Shown here: positions 7,097-12,344 of the stretch, one piece after another | How the letters are laid out: the number at the start of each line of letters is the position of its first letter | Position numbering within the stretch: the first letter of the stretch is position 1 | Source: CAZNMF01 sp035547155 | GTDB lineage: Bacteria; Acidobacteriota; Vicinamibacteria; Vicinamibacterales; SCN-69-37 | NCBI GenBank assembly: GCA_035547155.1 | Contig: DASZVJ010000158.1 | Coordinates: 1 to 12,344, forward strand | DNA: 12,344 nucleotides | Direction: 5' to 3' | Made by a program: the position numbers and the translations under genes | Notes under the pieces: generated by a model | What the model saw: the letters and a program-made list of their open reading frames with translations, nothing else | Database searches by the model: none | Told to the model about the DNA's origin: nothing

Positions 7097-8295
7097 TGTC
7101 CCGTCTCCTCTCGCGCCGCGAGATCGCGATCTGGACGCTGTGCTTCGCGATCGTCTCCGTCCTGCTCGTCGTCACGCGATTCGCGAGCGACGATCCCGAC
7201 TCCGCGCTCTACGCGGCGCTGTCCGAGCGTCTCGCCGCTGGCCCGCCCTCGCACTGGATCGCGCCGCAGTGGTGGGGCCACTGGGACATGGAGGGCTGGT
7301 TCCGCGAGCATCCGATCGGCGTGATGGCGCTGCCGACGCTGCTCGGCGCGATCGGCGTGCCCGCGATCCAGGCTGCGTACATCGTCGGTATTGCCGCCGG
7401 TCTGGCCTCGCTGTTGCTGATCGCCGCACTCGTCTTGCGGCTGACGTCGCGTGAGGACGCGAGGCTCGTGCTCGTGCTCCTGCAAGTGATGCCGATGGCG
7501 TCGATCTTCCGCATCCGCGCGAACCACGAATATCCGATGCTGGTGTGTCTGCTCGTCGCGCTCGTCGGCTTCGACGCGGTGCGCCGATCCTGGCGCTGGT
7601 GGTGGATCGCGCCGGTCGCGCTCACGGCCGGCCTGCTCGTGAAAGGCGTCTTCGTCGCGATCCCGCTGCTGGCCGCGGGCTGGTGGATTCTGATCAATCC
7701 GCTCCGTGCGCCTGGCTCGATCTGGCGGGCCATCGTCTCGGGCGTCGCGAGTCTTGCGATGATGCTGGGCGTCGCGTGGCTCTACGACGTGCTGTATCTC
7801 CGCGTCACCGGCGAGACGTTCTGGGGACCGTACTGGGGACGTCAGCTCGCGCCGCTCACGATCGCGACGCCGATCGAAGGGGGATCGACGATTGGCGCGC
7901 ACCTCTGGTTCTATCTCGTGCGGATGGCGTGGCATCCGGCGCCGTGGGGACTGGCGCTCGTCGCGGCGGCGTGGAAATGGCGCGGCACGATCGGCGATCG
8001 CTGGCGCGGCCTTTCCGATGCCACGCGCCGTGGGCTCACGTTCGCGATCGTGTTCGCCGTGACGTGTGTCCTGATGCTGGCGCCCGCGAGCCGGTTCGCC
8101 GAGCGCTATGCGTTCTCGGCGAACTACGCGATCGCGACCGCCGGCGCGATCGTCGCCGCGCGCGCGTGGCCGTCGCTCGCGCGCGGCGTCGCGCGCCTCG
8201 ATCGCGCGATCCCCGCGTTTCCGGCGATCGTCTGGCTCGTCCTGATGCTCGCGCGCCTCGCGTTCGGCCCGTTCCTGCCGCGCATCAGCGGGTAA
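7096..8295 (+). CDS. GT-C membrane glycosyltransferase (GT39/PMT-like)
   Basis: A 399-residue integral membrane protein with about 9-11 hydrophobic segments. After the first segment (about 10-28) comes an acidic periplasmic loop, ASDDPDSALYAALSERLAAG (30-49), of the kind that binds the lipid-phosphate sugar donor in GT-C enzymes, then EHPIGVMALPTLLG (71-84) and LTAGLLVKGVFVAIPLL (176-192), which matches the conserved xTKGP region of the PMT/ArnT superfamily. It probably transfers a sugar from a polyprenyl phosphate donor to an envelope glycan or lipid on the periplasmic face; donor and acceptor are unknown. It is last in the LPS operon, overlaps the hldA stop by one base (TGATG) and has no clear Shine-Dalgarno, so translation is likely coupled. 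It converges on the ArnT-like gene at 8395. Confidence 0.75.
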   Translation: MSRLLSRREIAIWTLCFAIVSVLLVVTRFASDDPDSALYAALSERLAAGPPSHWIAPQWWGHWDMEGWFREHPIGVMALPTLLGAIGVPAIQAAYIVGIAAGLASLLLIAALVLRLTSREDARLVLVLLQVMPMASIFRIRANHEYPMLVCLLVALVGFDAVRRSWRWWWIAPVALTAGLLVKGVFVAIPLLAAGWWILINPLRAPGSIWRAIVSGVASLAMMLGVAWLYDVLYLRVTGETFWGPYWGRQLAPLTIATPIEGGSTIGAHLWFYLVRMAWHPAPWGLALVAAAWKWRGTIGDRWRGLSDATRRGLTFAIVFAVTCVLMLAPASRFAERYAFSANYAIATAGAIVAARAWPSLARGVARLDRAIPAFPAIVWLVLMLARLAFGPFLPRISG

Positions 8296-8301
8296 CGTGA
8301 T

Positions 8302-8364
8302 GGGCCGCCACAAGGGCGGCCCCTACACCGGCGTCATCGTAGAGGCGGCCCCCTGTGGCCGCCC
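8302..8364. repeat. Pair of head-to-head REP-like palindromes in a convergent junction
   Basis: Two related palindromes face each other. The left one (8302-8326) has perfect 8-bp arms GGGCCGCC/GGCGGCCC around a 5-nt loop, then CTAC. The right one (8339-8364) begins GTAG and has perfect 7-bp arms GGCGGCC/GGCCGCC around CCCTGT. Reverse-complementing the left unit aligns it with the right unit over about 25 bases. The aligned differences include one G-C to C-G exchange that keeps base pairing. The spacer is 12 nt. The unit arrangement resembles REP/BIME elements. No T tract follows, but the hairpins lie between two convergent genes and could block read-through in both directions. Confidence 0.6.
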
Positions 8365-8394
8365 GGCACACGTCCCGATGATCCGATGTCTCTG

Positions 8395-10041
8395 TCATCG
8401 TCCGCATTCGTTCGTCGCGAGCACGACGTCGCCAGGCGGACGGCCGGCGAGCACGTCGTCGAGCTTCGGATCGAGGCGCGGACGCCGCGCCGCGGCGCAA
8501 ACGGAAGGCACGGCGCGCTGCAATTCATCGAATCGGTCCGCGTCCATGATGGCCCACGCGCCGCGTGGACCGGCGAAGAACGCGCGCGCCTCGTCGAGCG
8601 ACGCGAACGTCCGCACGGGCCGATCGGCGTAGTAGACGAGGCTCGGCAACATGAAGTCGTACGCGCCGAGCTCGGCGTCCGCCGACGCACGCGCACGGAA
8701 TTCGTTGGCAAGCGGCACGACGGGCTTCAGCCGCTCGACCGACGGGAGCGTGCGCGCGGCGAGCACGTAGTTGAACGCCACGAACGCGGCCGCGAGCGCG
8801 ACGACAGCGGCCTGGTTCCGGCGCACGATGTTCAAGACCGCCGACGCGACGCCGCCGGCGATCAGCAACAGACCGATCGTCCGCGCGCCGTCGAGCGCAT
8901 AGTAGCCGCCGCTACCGAAATAGCGAATCACGACGCCGCCGGCCGCGGCTGATGCGAGCGCAACCGCGATCGTCAGGATGCGCAGGGCGCGGCTCTCACG
9001 TCCGAAGCCCGACGCGACGAGCGCGTCGGCGACGAGCGCGGCGACCGCCGCCGTCACTGGAAAGATGTAGAGATCCTGCTTCGTCTGCGACAGCGAGAAG
9101 GCGCCCGCAATCACGACGATCCAGAGCCAGAGCAGATGCCGGATCGCCGCTTGCGCCGGCAGCGCGTCGTCCACACGCCGCCGCCACGCGATGAACAGGG
9201 GCACGACGAGCAGCGGCGCCCACGGAAACAGATCGCCGAAGAGCACCGGCAGGTAGAACCAGAACTGCCGCTGATCCGGCTGCATGGCCGTCGTGAAGCG
9301 ATCGAGGTTCTCTCCGACGAAGAAGCTGGTGACCGGCGACCAGCCATGCCGCTGCACGAGCGCGACGTACCAGGGCGCGACGAACGCGATCACGATCGCG
9401 AGCCCGGGCAGGATCATCAGCCGGCGCACGTCGGACCAGCGTCGCTCGATCGCGAGCCACAACGCGCAGACCACGCCGGGCAGGACGATGGCGACGGGGC
9501 CTTTCGTCAGGACGCCCAATCCAATCGCGACGTACATCCACAGCAGAAATCGCCGCCGATGCCGCGGATAGCGCACCGCCAGCACGAAGCACGCGAGCGC
9601 GAGCGACATGAACGCGGTGATGTAGACGTCGATGAAGATCCGGCGCCCCCACAGCACGACGCGCGGTGCGGTAACGACCATCAGCGCGGCCAGCAGGCCC
9701 GTCGCCGTCGATCGCAGCGCGCGGCCGATGAGCAGCGCCGCGAGCACGATTGCAAGCACGCCGAGCGCGATGCCGACGCGCTCGATCGCCACCGACGTGC
9801 CGAAGGCGCGATACAGCCCGGCGACGATCCAGTAGCTGAGGACCGGCTTGTTCAGCCGCTCAGCGCCGTTGAACATCGGCGTGACGTAGTCGCCCGTCCG
9901 CACCATCTGCCGCGGCGTGTCGACGTAGAACGCCTCGTTCGCGTCCCAAATCGAGTTGGCGCCGAGCCAGAGAAAGAGCACCGGCAGCGCCAGTACGAGC
10001 AGCAGGCCGAAGACGCGCGTCGATGAACGGGAATCAGTCAT
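8395..10041 (-). CDS. ArnT-like GT-C glycosyltransferase (GT83/PMT_2 family)
   Basis: A 548-residue inner-membrane protein with about 11-13 hydrophobic segments and a soluble C-terminal part (about 440-548). It shows the ArnT/GT83 pattern: first periplasmic loop NSIWDANEAFYVDTPRQMVR (29-48) with the acidic pair D33/E36, then GAERLNKPVLSYWIVAGLY (59-77), the GLGVLTKGPVAIVLPG segment (174-189) and FFVGENLDRFT (240-250). ArnT moves aminoarabinose from undecaprenyl phosphate to lipid A; relatives use other sugars or acceptors, and the substrate here is unknown. The ATG is preceded very closely by AGGA (about 1 nt spacing), and that AGGA overlaps a possible mRNA stem (see the repeat at 10045-10103). 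It lies 69 nt downstream of purH on the same strand and converges with the GT39-like gene. Confidence 0.85.
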   Translation of the reverse strand: MTDSRSSTRVFGLLLVLALPVLFLWLGANSIWDANEAFYVDTPRQMVRTGDYVTPMFNGAERLNKPVLSYWIVAGLYRAFGTSVAIERVGIALGVLAIVLAALLIGRALRSTATGLLAALMVVTAPRVVLWGRRIFIDVYITAFMSLALACFVLAVRYPRHRRRFLLWMYVAIGLGVLTKGPVAIVLPGVVCALWLAIERRWSDVRRLMILPGLAIVIAFVAPWYVALVQRHGWSPVTSFFVGENLDRFTTAMQPDQRQFWFYLPVLFGDLFPWAPLLVVPLFIAWRRRVDDALPAQAAIRHLLWLWIVVIAGAFSLSQTKQDLYIFPVTAAVAALVADALVASGFGRESRALRILTIAVALASAAAGGVVIRYFGSGGYYALDGARTIGLLLIAGGVASAVLNIVRRNQAAVVALAAAFVAFNYVLAARTLPSVERLKPVVPLANEFRARASADAELGAYDFMLPSLVYYADRPVRTFASLDEARAFFAGPRGAWAIMDADRFDELQRAVPSVCAAARRPRLDPKLDDVLAGRPPGDVVLATNECGR

Positions 10042-10044
10042 GTC

Positions 10045-10103
10045 CTGGAAACGGGCTCGAACGAAACCCGATTTCTTACGAAACCCGGTTTCCAGTCAAC
10101 TGG
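10045..10103. repeat. Palindrome-rich spacer with repeated GAAACCCG motif, upstream of the ArnT-like gene
   Basis: The purH to ArnT-like gap contains nested repeats. ACGAAACCCG occurs at 10061-10070 and 10078-10087, each followed by a TTTC box. CTGGAAAC (10045-10052) and GTTTCCAG (10088-10095) are perfect inverted arms, extendable with GGG/CCC and one bulged base. CCAGT (10092-10096) and ACTGG (10099-10103) form another perfect palindrome. On the minus-strand transcript the long stem would include part of the AGGA ribosome-binding site of the ArnT-like gene. Similar GAAACC-GGTTTC palindromes occur as dispersed intergenic repeats in other bacteria, from memory. The element could end the purH mRNA, control the next gene, or simply be a mobile-type repeat. 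Confidence 0.55.
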
Positions 10104-10110
10104 AGTTTCA

Positions 10111-11697
10111 TCAGTGGCGGAAGTGCCGATGACCGGTCAGGACCATCGCCATTCCGTGCTCGTCAGCCGCGGCGATGACTTCCGCGTCGCGCACCGATCC
10201 GCCTGGATGAACGACCGCCGTCGCGCCGGCCTGCGCGATCGCATCGAGACCATCGCGGAACGGAAAGAACGCGTCGGACGCGGCGACGGTGCCGCGCAGC
10301 TTGTCGCCGGCTTTCATGATCGCGGTCTTCACGGCATCGACGCGGCTCATCTGCCCCGCGCCGACGGCGACGGTCACGTCCGGTCCGGTGAAGATGACTG
10401 TGTTCGATTTCACGTGCGCGCAGACGCGCCACGCGAACCGGAGCGCGGTCCACTCCTCTGGCGTCGGCTGACGTTTCGTCACGACGCGCACGAGCTCGTG
10501 TCCCGGCCAGCGCTCGCGCGCCTCGGCGACGCGATCCTGCGCCTGGACCAGCCACGCGCCCATGATCGATCGCACGTCTCGCGCGGGCCCTCCCCCATCG
10601 AACGTCGTCGTTACCACGCGGAGATTCGCTCTCGTCGCGAGGATCGGCAGCACGCGCTCGGGATGGCTGAGCCCGGGGGCGACCACGGCTTCGATGAACG
10701 TCCCCGTCAGCAGACGCGCCGTCTCTTCGTCGATCGGACGATTGAGCCCGACGATGCCGCCGAAGGCGGACAGCGGATCGGCCTCGCGCGCGCGCAGATA
10801 CGCCTCGGCGAGCGTCGCGCCGGTCGCGGCGCCGCACGGATTGGTGTGCTTGATCACGGCCGCCGCCGGCTCGTCGAACTCGAGCACGATGCGCGCGGCC
10901 GCATCGAGATCGAGCAGGTTCGTGAACGACAGCTCCTTGCCCTGGTGAACGGTCGCATCGCCGAAGCCCGTCTCGCTCTCCGCGTACCACGCACCGATCT
11001 GATGCGGGTTCTCGCCGTAGCGCAGGTTCTTGATCTTCGTGAGATGCGGACGCCAGATCGCCGGCAGCAGCTCGGGCTCCGGCGCCGGATCGCGCAGGAA
11101 CTGCCCATTCACTTCGTCGACGCGCACCGCGGCCAGGGTCGTGGCGATCGTCTGGTCGTAGGCCGCCGTATGCGCGAACGCACGACGGGCGAGATCGAAT
11201 CGAAACGCGCCGGACGGCCCGTGAGGTTGATCGAGCGCCTCGAGCACGCGCGGGTAATCGTCTGGCTCGACGACGACGAGGACGTCCGTGAAGTTCTTCG
11301 CGGCGGCGCGGACGAGGCTCGGGCCGCCGATGTCGATCTCCTCGATCAAGTCCGCGAACGCCAGGTTCGGCTTTGCCGCGGCCTCGGCAAAGGGATACAG
11401 GTTCACGACGACGAGGTCGATGCCGACGATGCCGTGCTCGGCCATCGACGCGCGGTCGTCGTCGCGGTGGCGGCGAGCCAGGATGCCGCCGTGGACCTTG
11501 GGGTGCAGCGTCTTGACGCGGCCGTCCATCATCTCCGGGAAGCCGGTCACCTCCGAGATGCCAATGACCGGCAGTCCCGCGCCCGCAATCGCCCGCGCCG
11601 TGCCGCCCGTGGACACGAGCTCCCACCCGCGACGGACCAGCTCGGTCGCAAACGGCACCAGTCCCGTCTTGTCCGACACACTCAGCAACGCCCGCAT
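10111..11697 (-). CDS. purH: Bifunctional AICAR transformylase / IMP cyclohydrolase (PurH)
   Basis: Cytosolic enzyme of the last two steps of de novo purine synthesis: it formylates AICAR with 10-formyl-tetrahydrofolate, then closes the ring to IMP. The 528 residues match the full family length. The N-terminal MGS-like cyclohydrolase domain (about 1-150) opens MRALLSVSDKTGLVPFA and includes STGGTARAI (29-37), FPEMMDGRVKTLHPKVHGG (53-71) and VVNLYPFAE (97-105). The transformylase domain includes LRYGENPHQ (225-233), the catalytic Lys-His pair in VIKHTNPCGAA (281-291; K283, H284), DPLSAFGGIVGLNR (307-320) and the conserved end TGHRHFRH. The ATG is preceded by GGGGAG at about 4 nt. It stands apart from other pur genes, with an LPS-type glycosyltransferase downstream. 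Its promoter must lie in 11698-11790, but no convincing box is seen. Confidence 0.97.
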   Translation of the reverse strand: MRALLSVSDKTGLVPFATELVRRGWELVSTGGTARAIAGAGLPVIGISEVTGFPEMMDGRVKTLHPKVHGGILARRHRDDDRASMAEHGIVGIDLVVVNLYPFAEAAAKPNLAFADLIEEIDIGGPSLVRAAAKNFTDVLVVVEPDDYPRVLEALDQPHGPSGAFRFDLARRAFAHTAAYDQTIATTLAAVRVDEVNGQFLRDPAPEPELLPAIWRPHLTKIKNLRYGENPHQIGAWYAESETGFGDATVHQGKELSFTNLLDLDAAARIVLEFDEPAAAVIKHTNPCGAATGATLAEAYLRAREADPLSAFGGIVGLNRPIDEETARLLTGTFIEAVVAPGLSHPERVLPILATRANLRVVTTTFDGGGPARDVRSIMGAWLVQAQDRVAEARERWPGHELVRVVTKRQPTPEEWTALRFAWRVCAHVKSNTVIFTGPDVTVAVGAGQMSRVDAVKTAIMKAGDKLRGTVAASDAFFPFRDGLDAIAQAGATAVVHPGGSVRDAEVIAAADEHGMAMVLTGHRHFRH

Positions 11698-11790
11698 GTC
11701 ACTCCCCGTTCCAAAACACCATTTGGCCGAACCATCGATAGGTTACAAATCAAGTGGTCAAACCTCGACACCCATACGGCCCGCTCGCGC
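11698..11790. other. Divergent spacer between purH and the cold-shock promoter
   Basis: This 93-nt stretch is noticeably more A/T-rich than its surroundings (bases 11711-11765), as expected for a promoter region. It must carry the purH promoter on the minus strand. A TTGACC (11761-11756) and TATCGA (11740-11735) pair can be read but with only 15 bp between them, so it is not annotated as a promoter. The purH ribosome-binding site GGGGAG is at the left end. Confidence 0.35.
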
Positions 11791-11819
11791 TTGACAGCCA
11801 TGGAGGGCGTGTGTATAGT
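11791..11819 (+). promoter_or_regulatory. Strong sigma-70-type promoter for the cold-shock gene
   Basis: TTGACA (11791-11796) matches the -35 consensus exactly and TATAGT (11814-11819) matches five of six -10 bases, with the ideal 17-bp spacer. The predicted transcription start is about 11826, giving a leader of about 140 nt before the cold-shock ATG. It is the best promoter match in the window. Confidence 0.85.
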
Positions 11820-11854
11820 CGCGCGTTGACGTTGGGCGGGCCGGCGTCGTTCGT

Positions 11855-11881
11855 AAAGACCGCGTGTTGCGGTCTTTTTTT
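11855..11881 (+). terminator. Intrinsic terminator inside the cold-shock leader
   Basis: Perfect 9-bp arms AAAGACCGC (11855-11863) and GCGGTCTTT (11869-11877) enclose a 5-nt loop GTGTT, and an uninterrupted run of seven T ends at 11881. It lies about 30-55 nt after the predicted start site and 84 nt before the cold-shock ATG. It is polar: read on the minus strand it has only three T. It either acts as an attenuator for the cold-shock gene or ends a separate RNA of about 55 nt. Confidence 0.85.
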
Positions 11882-11886
11882 GTACT

Positions 11887-11941
11887 CCACCGTGCTCGCC
11901 GCGGACGCGGTGGGGGGTAGACGCGGCGGCTTCCGTCGCGT
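11887..11941 (+). promoter_or_regulatory. Two further stem-loops in the cold-shock mRNA leader
   Basis: Downstream of the terminator, CCACCG (11887-11892) pairs with CGGTGG (11908-11913), extendable through G-U pairs. Then ACGCGGCGG (11921-11929) pairs with CCGTCGCGT (11933-11941), nine pairs with one G-U and a 3-4 nt loop. The ribosome-binding AGG (11954-11956) and ATG remain outside both stems. Long structured leaders are typical of cspA-type mRNAs, whose translation depends on temperature-dependent folding. A role here is inferred. Confidence 0.5.
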
Positions 11942-11964
11942 GTCTCGTAAGGCAGGCAAGTAGT

Positions 11965-12171
11965 ATGCGTATCACCGGTAAGGTCAAGTGGTTTAACAAC
12001 GCGAAGGGGTACGGATTCATCGAACGCGAGGGAGGCAACGACGTGTTCGTGCACTTCTCCGCGATTCAGGGCTCCGGCTTCCGGACGCTCGAAGAAGGCC
12101 AGCAGGTCGAGTTCGAGATCGTCGACGGCCCGAAGGGCCCGCAGGCCGGCAACGTCACCAAGCCGAGCTAA
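11965..12171 (+). CDS. Cold-shock domain protein (CspA family)
   Basis: A 68-residue single cold-shock domain that binds single-stranded RNA and DNA and acts as an RNA chaperone. The canonical motifs are complete: GKVKWFNNAKGYGFI (5-19) including RNP1 (KGYGFI), and DVFVHFSAI (26-34) as RNP2 with the aromatic residues W9, F10, Y16, F18, F28 and F31. The end, EGQQVEFEIVDGPKGPQAGNVTKP, is typical. Length and sequence are those of the CspA family; which paralogue it is cannot be told. AGG lies 8 nt before the ATG. Transcription comes from the consensus promoter at 11791-11819 through a long structured leader that includes a full intrinsic terminator. Members of this family in E. coli act as transcription antiterminators, so self-regulation through this leader is a real possibility. 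Confidence 0.96.
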   Translation: MRITGKVKWFNNAKGYGFIEREGGNDVFVHFSAIQGSGFRTLEEGQQVEFEIVDGPKGPQAGNVTKPS

Positions 12172-12181
12172 GCCACCTTGG

Positions 12182-12208
12182 GGGACCGGTGCCCGGAGCG
12201 CCGGTCCC
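12182..12208. terminator. GC-rich hairpin after the cold-shock gene
   Basis: Perfect 8-bp arms GGGACCGG (12182-12189) and CCGGTCCC (12201-12208) can extend inward by a T-G wobble and two more pairs, leaving a 5-nt loop. It starts 11 nt after the cold-shock stop codon and lies before the stop of the convergent gene at the right edge, so it may serve both. There is no T tract on the plus side, so efficiency is uncertain. Confidence 0.55.
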
Positions 12209-12248
12209 TCAACCTCCCCCGCCTCCGGTCCTCGCCGCTCCCGCACGC

Positions 12249-12344
12249 TCACCAAATCAGCAACCAGATCAACGGCAGCCAGAGCTCTTTCGCGTACGGC
12301 ACCGGCCGATCGTCGAGCAGGACCTCCGTCTCCGGAAACCGGTG
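12249..12344 (-). CDS. C-terminal end of an unrecognised protein (partial, runs off the right edge)
   Basis: The minus strand is open from the window edge to a TGA at 12251-12249, giving 31 residues that begin HRFPETEVLLDDRPVPYAKE and end in LWLPLIWLLIW. Third codon positions are mostly G or C (about 27 of 31), like the real genes here, which supports coding. The acidic stretch followed by a Trp/Leu-rich tail suggests a membrane-proximal or hydrophobic C-terminus. I do not recognise the family. It converges on the cold-shock gene with 77 nt between stops. Confidence 0.5.
   Translation of the reverse strand, partial: HRFPETEVLLDDRPVPYAKELWLPLIWLLIW

Noticed and set aside
6721..8313. A 530-codon open frame on the minus strand opposite hldA and the GT39-like gene
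   Set aside because: Composition is dominated by Arg, Asp and Glu with no hydrophobic core or motif, typical of a GC-driven shadow.
11735..11761. A possible purH promoter TTGACC/TATCGA on the minus strand
   Set aside because: The spacer is only 15 bp and the -10 match is poor; the location is plausible but the sequence does not decide it.
10114..11829. A 571-codon open frame on the plus strand opposite purH
   Set aside because: It mirrors a complete, highly conserved PurH and runs through the cold-shock promoter; no domain is recognisable in it.
11754..11963. A 69-codon frame in the cold-shock leader
   Set aside because: Its start lies upstream of the consensus promoter at 11791-11819, it runs through the intrinsic terminator, and it has no ribosome-binding site or recognisable sequence.
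1..12344. Mobile elements, phage genes, CRISPR arrays or a defence system
   Set aside because: No transposase, integrase, regularly spaced repeats or defence-type domains were seen; the repeats present are short palindromes in two intergenic gaps.

Overview
This is a GC-rich chromosomal stretch (roughly two thirds G+C by eye) from a Gram-negative bacterium. Evidence for that is a gene set for assembling heptose-containing lipopolysaccharide (heptosyltransferase-family enzyme, O-antigen ligase-like protein, heptose kinase, two GT-C membrane glycosyltransferases) and an outer-membrane-type lipoprotein gene. Protein style and gene order fit a lineage such as Acidobacteriota (for example Vicinamibacteria), but Myxococcota or another GC-rich phylum cannot be excluded from the sequence alone. 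No transposase, integrase, phage gene or CRISPR array is visible, and the genes look vertically inherited.

Layout. (1) Bases 2-3543, all on the minus strand: a secreted TPR protein, a LolB-like lipoprotein, ispE and tRNA-Gln(TTG). As I recall it, this is the order known from Pseudomonas (TPR-lolB-ispE-tRNA-Gln-prs-rplY-pth), so prs may lie beyond the left edge. (2) A short divergent promoter region, 3544-3629. (3) Bases 3630-8295 on the plus strand: a tightly packed five-gene operon with gaps of at most 4 nt or stop/start overlaps, encoding a Trm112-family zinc-ribbon protein, a GT9 heptosyltransferase-like enzyme, an O-antigen ligase-like membrane protein, the heptose-7-phosphate kinase HldA and a GT-C glycosyltransferase. 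(4) A 99-nt convergent junction holding two head-to-head REP-like palindromes. (5) Bases 8395-11697 on the minus strand: an ArnT-like GT-C glycosyltransferase preceded by purH, with a palindrome-rich 69-nt gap between them. (6) Bases 11791-12171 on the plus strand: a strong promoter, a long structured leader that contains a complete intrinsic terminator, and a cold-shock-domain gene. (7) The C-terminal end of an unrecognised minus-strand gene runs off the right edge.

How it works together. The central operon supplies activated-heptose precursor chemistry (HldA), a core-sugar transfer step (GT9) and periplasmic lipid-linked glycan handling (ligase and GT-C enzymes). LolB would insert lipoproteins into the outer membrane, and IspE makes isoprenoid precursors, which also feed the undecaprenyl carrier used by GT-C enzymes and ligases. 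PurH and the cold-shock protein are housekeeping genes. The least ordinary signals are regulatory or compositional: the terminator inside the cold-shock leader, two kinds of palindromic intergenic repeat, an overlapping divergent -10 element, and a large excess of the hexamer CGATCG.
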